DNA of 64,000 nucleotides from Bacteroidota bacterium. GTDB lineage: Bacteria; Bacteroidota; Bacteroidia; Chitinophagales; Chitinophagaceae. The notes under the pieces were generated by a model. It made no database searches. It saw nothing but the letters and a program-made list of their open reading frames with translations, and was not told the origin of the DNA. Each line of letters begins with the position of its first letter. Position 1 is the first letter of the stretch. The stretch covers positions 151,460 to 215,459 of the forward strand of contig VBAR01000003.1 of NCBI GenBank assembly GCA_005882315.1. The letters run 5' to 3'. The translations under genes were made by a program, and so were the position numbers. This document shows, piece after piece, positions 62,657 to 64,000 of this stretch.

Positions 62657-63229
62657 TCAGTTGCTCAAAGTTAAAGCTGGTTGTTTTTCAGCAATTACTT
62701 TTTCTGCCAACCATAAAAATTCTGAAATAAAATTATGAACAGATTTGTAAAATGACTCATCAGTAAGATTTCCTTCCTCATCAAATTTTTTATCTACCTG
62801 TGGTACTATCAACAGGTAAGGTGAAGCTATTCCAAATAAGGCAGGTACCAATTGCAATAATTGTTGTGATGCCCTTATACCACCCATTACACCCGGAGAT
62901 GCTGTTACAATACCAAATGGTTTGTGATGCTGTTTCGGAAAATGATCCAGCAGGTTTTTCATTGCCGGGGAATAGCTGCCGTTATATTCCGGTGTTACCA
63001 AAATAAAAGCATCGGCATCAAATATCCTTTCAGCAAGAGATCTAAATTCTGCTGGTGTTTTATCCGGTGATACAAAAACAGATTGAACAGGAGGGAGGTT
63101 CCAATCCCTCAGATCAATAATATCAACTTCGTGTTCAGTATTTTCAATGATCCAGTTCTTTAAATTTATTGCCACCCTGCGGGTTACACTGTTTACCCTC
63201 GGACTGCCTGATATAATTTCGATTCTCAT
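62657..63229 (-). CDS. NADPH-dependent FMN reductase family protein
   Basis: A 190-residue flavodoxin-like enzyme. It begins RIEIISGSPRVNSVTRRVA (FMN phosphate loop) and contains FILVTPEYNGSYSPAMKNLLDH, the family's second signature, and IVTASPGVMGGIRA. Such enzymes reduce FMN, quinones or chromate. With the two pirins 95 bases further on it may belong to a redox or aromatic-stress group, which is only a guess. Confidence 0.9.
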   Translation of the reverse strand: MRIEIISGSPRVNSVTRRVAINLKNWIIENTEHEVDIIDLRDWNLPPVQSVFVSPDKTPAEFRSLAERIFDADAFILVTPEYNGSYSPAMKNLLDHFPKQHHKPFGIVTASPGVMGGIRASQQLLQLVPALFGIASPYLLIVPQVDKKFDEEGNLTDESFYKSVHNFISEFLWLAEKVIAEKQPALTLSN

Positions 63230-63377
63230 TATTGACTCCTTTCGTTTAAATTTTATAACACAAATTTCCGATGGATAGCCGCAGTGACCATTGATTTATG
63301 GTAAGTAACCCCGCCTGAAATAATTCTACTCATAATTTTAACTTATTGCCTAAATTCGAAATTCTTAACCTACAAGC

Positions 63378-64000
63378 ATGATTAACAGGAGAAAGTTCAT
63401 AAAAGGCTCGGCACTAACTTCTATTTCAACATTGATAGGCTCGGCAATATCTGCTGAAAGCACAATTGAAACTATTACAGGAAACCCTGTTGTTATTTCA
63501 ACATGGGACACTGGATTAGTGGCTAATAAAGCAGCATGGGAAATATTGGGTAAAAAAGGAAAGGCTATTGATGCGGTGGAAAAAGGAGTAATGGTGATTG
63601 AAGACACTCAGAATTGCTGTGTAGGGCTTGGGGCTAACCCTGACAGGGATGGCTTTGTAACATTGGATGCCTGCATTATGGATGATAAATTCAATTGCGG
63701 TAGCGTTGCTTTCCTCGAAAGGATCAAGCATCCCGTTTCCGTTGCCCGCAGGGTAATGGAAAAAACGCCGCATGTGATGCTGGTAGGTATCGGGGCACAA
63801 CAATTTGCCGTTGCAGAAGGTTTTCCCCTGGAGGAACAAAAACTCTCTAAGAATGCACAGGAAGCTTATGACAATTGGTTGAAAAAATCGGAGTATAAAC
63901 CACCGGCGATAAATGTTGAGAATAAAAACATGAAAGGACATGGCCCTTTTGCACCAGCTATATTAGAAAGCGGTGAATGGAACCATGATACGATCGGTAT
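63378..64000 (+). CDS. Glycosylasparaginase (N4-GlcNAc-asparaginase), truncated by the window end
   Basis: An open frame of 207 codons continuing beyond the window. It starts MINRRKFIKGSALTSIS, a twin-arginine-like signal, so the protein is exported. Then come VVISTWDTGLVANKAAWEIL, VGLGANPDRDGFVTLDACIMD and FNCGSVAFLERIKHPVSVAR, typical of the Ntn-type asparaginase-2 family. The last codons read EWNHDTIG, where the threonine is the autocleavage nucleophile. It should cleave the GlcNAc-asparagine bond of N-glycoproteins, consistent with the GH20 and NagB genes nearby. Confidence 0.9.
   Translation, partial: MINRRKFIKGSALTSISTLIGSAISAESTIETITGNPVVISTWDTGLVANKAAWEILGKKGKAIDAVEKGVMVIEDTQNCCVGLGANPDRDGFVTLDACIMDDKFNCGSVAFLERIKHPVSVARRVMEKTPHVMLVGIGAQQFAVAEGFPLEEQKLSKNAQEAYDNWLKKSEYKPPAINVENKNMKGHGPFAPAILESGEWNHDTIG

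Noticed and set aside
1..64000. CRISPR arrays, transposases, phage or integrase genes
   Set aside because: No regularly spaced direct repeats and no protein with transposase, recombinase or phage motifs were seen on either strand.

Overview
The window reads as the chromosome of a member of the Bacteroidota, most like the Chitinophagaceae. The evidence is: many promoters of the Bacteroidota type (TAnnTTTG -7 boxes), an L28-L33-DUF4295 ribosomal cluster, a bacillithiol enzyme (BshC), a FecI/FecR/TonB-receptor unit whose receptor carries an STN domain, many secreted enzymes, a glucosamine-6-phosphate deaminase fused to a LmbE-like deacetylase, and AT-rich intergenic DNA. No phage, transposase, CRISPR, rRNA or tRNA was found.

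Layout. 1-3200: housekeeping (rpmB, rpmG, DUF4295 protein, ftsY, rimO). 3200-13700: mostly minus-strand accessory genes (DUF2200, VOC, small unknowns, TMEM175-like channel, DinB-like protein, amidohydrolase, Omp85-like barrel, gamma-glutamyltransferase) plus plus-strand polyphosphate kinase. Some of the small unknowns are bracketed by degenerate repeats resembling gene-cassette borders. 13800-33600: the main catabolic region. It holds every enzyme step expected for trans-4-hydroxy-L-proline degradation: 4-hydroxyproline 2-epimerase, an FAD-dependent D-amino-acid (D-hydroxyproline) dehydrogenase, a DHDPS-family deaminase and alpha-ketoglutarate-semialdehyde dehydrogenase. Two GH127 beta-L-arabinofuranosidases, a large DUF4965/glutaminase-A-like protein, an Asp-box propeller protein and an SMP-30-like propeller lie among them. 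Because plant extensins carry beta-L-arabinofuranosides on hydroxyproline, the region is best explained (by inference) as a hydroxyproline-rich glycoprotein utilisation locus. A sigma/anti-sigma/adhesin-like operon and a sterol-desaturase-type gene sit in its middle on the other strand. The second GH127 gene is broken just after its signal peptide.

33600-44000: bshC, two unknowns, purE, a TolC/RND/MFP efflux operon, and purK (the efflux operon separates purE from purK). 44000-49800: an ECF sigma / FecR / TonB-receptor system with four copies of one 31-bp promoter-like element (AGCAGAGGAAG, 13 variable bases, CGTATTA or a close variant). Two of these lie at the heads of short homologous non-coding units that flank the system and end in terminators with compensating stem changes. 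The left unit contains a truncated GH13 N-terminus. This is the least conventional part of the window.

49800-64000: hppD, an L,D-transpeptidase fused to a TonB-C-like domain, aspartokinase, nagB-LmbE, GH20 hexosaminidase, a CocE-type hydrolase, an NTF2-like protein, two pirins, an FMN reductase and the start of a glycosylasparaginase that runs off the window. Hexosaminidase, NagB and glycosylasparaginase together suggest use of GlcNAc-containing glycans or glycoproteins.
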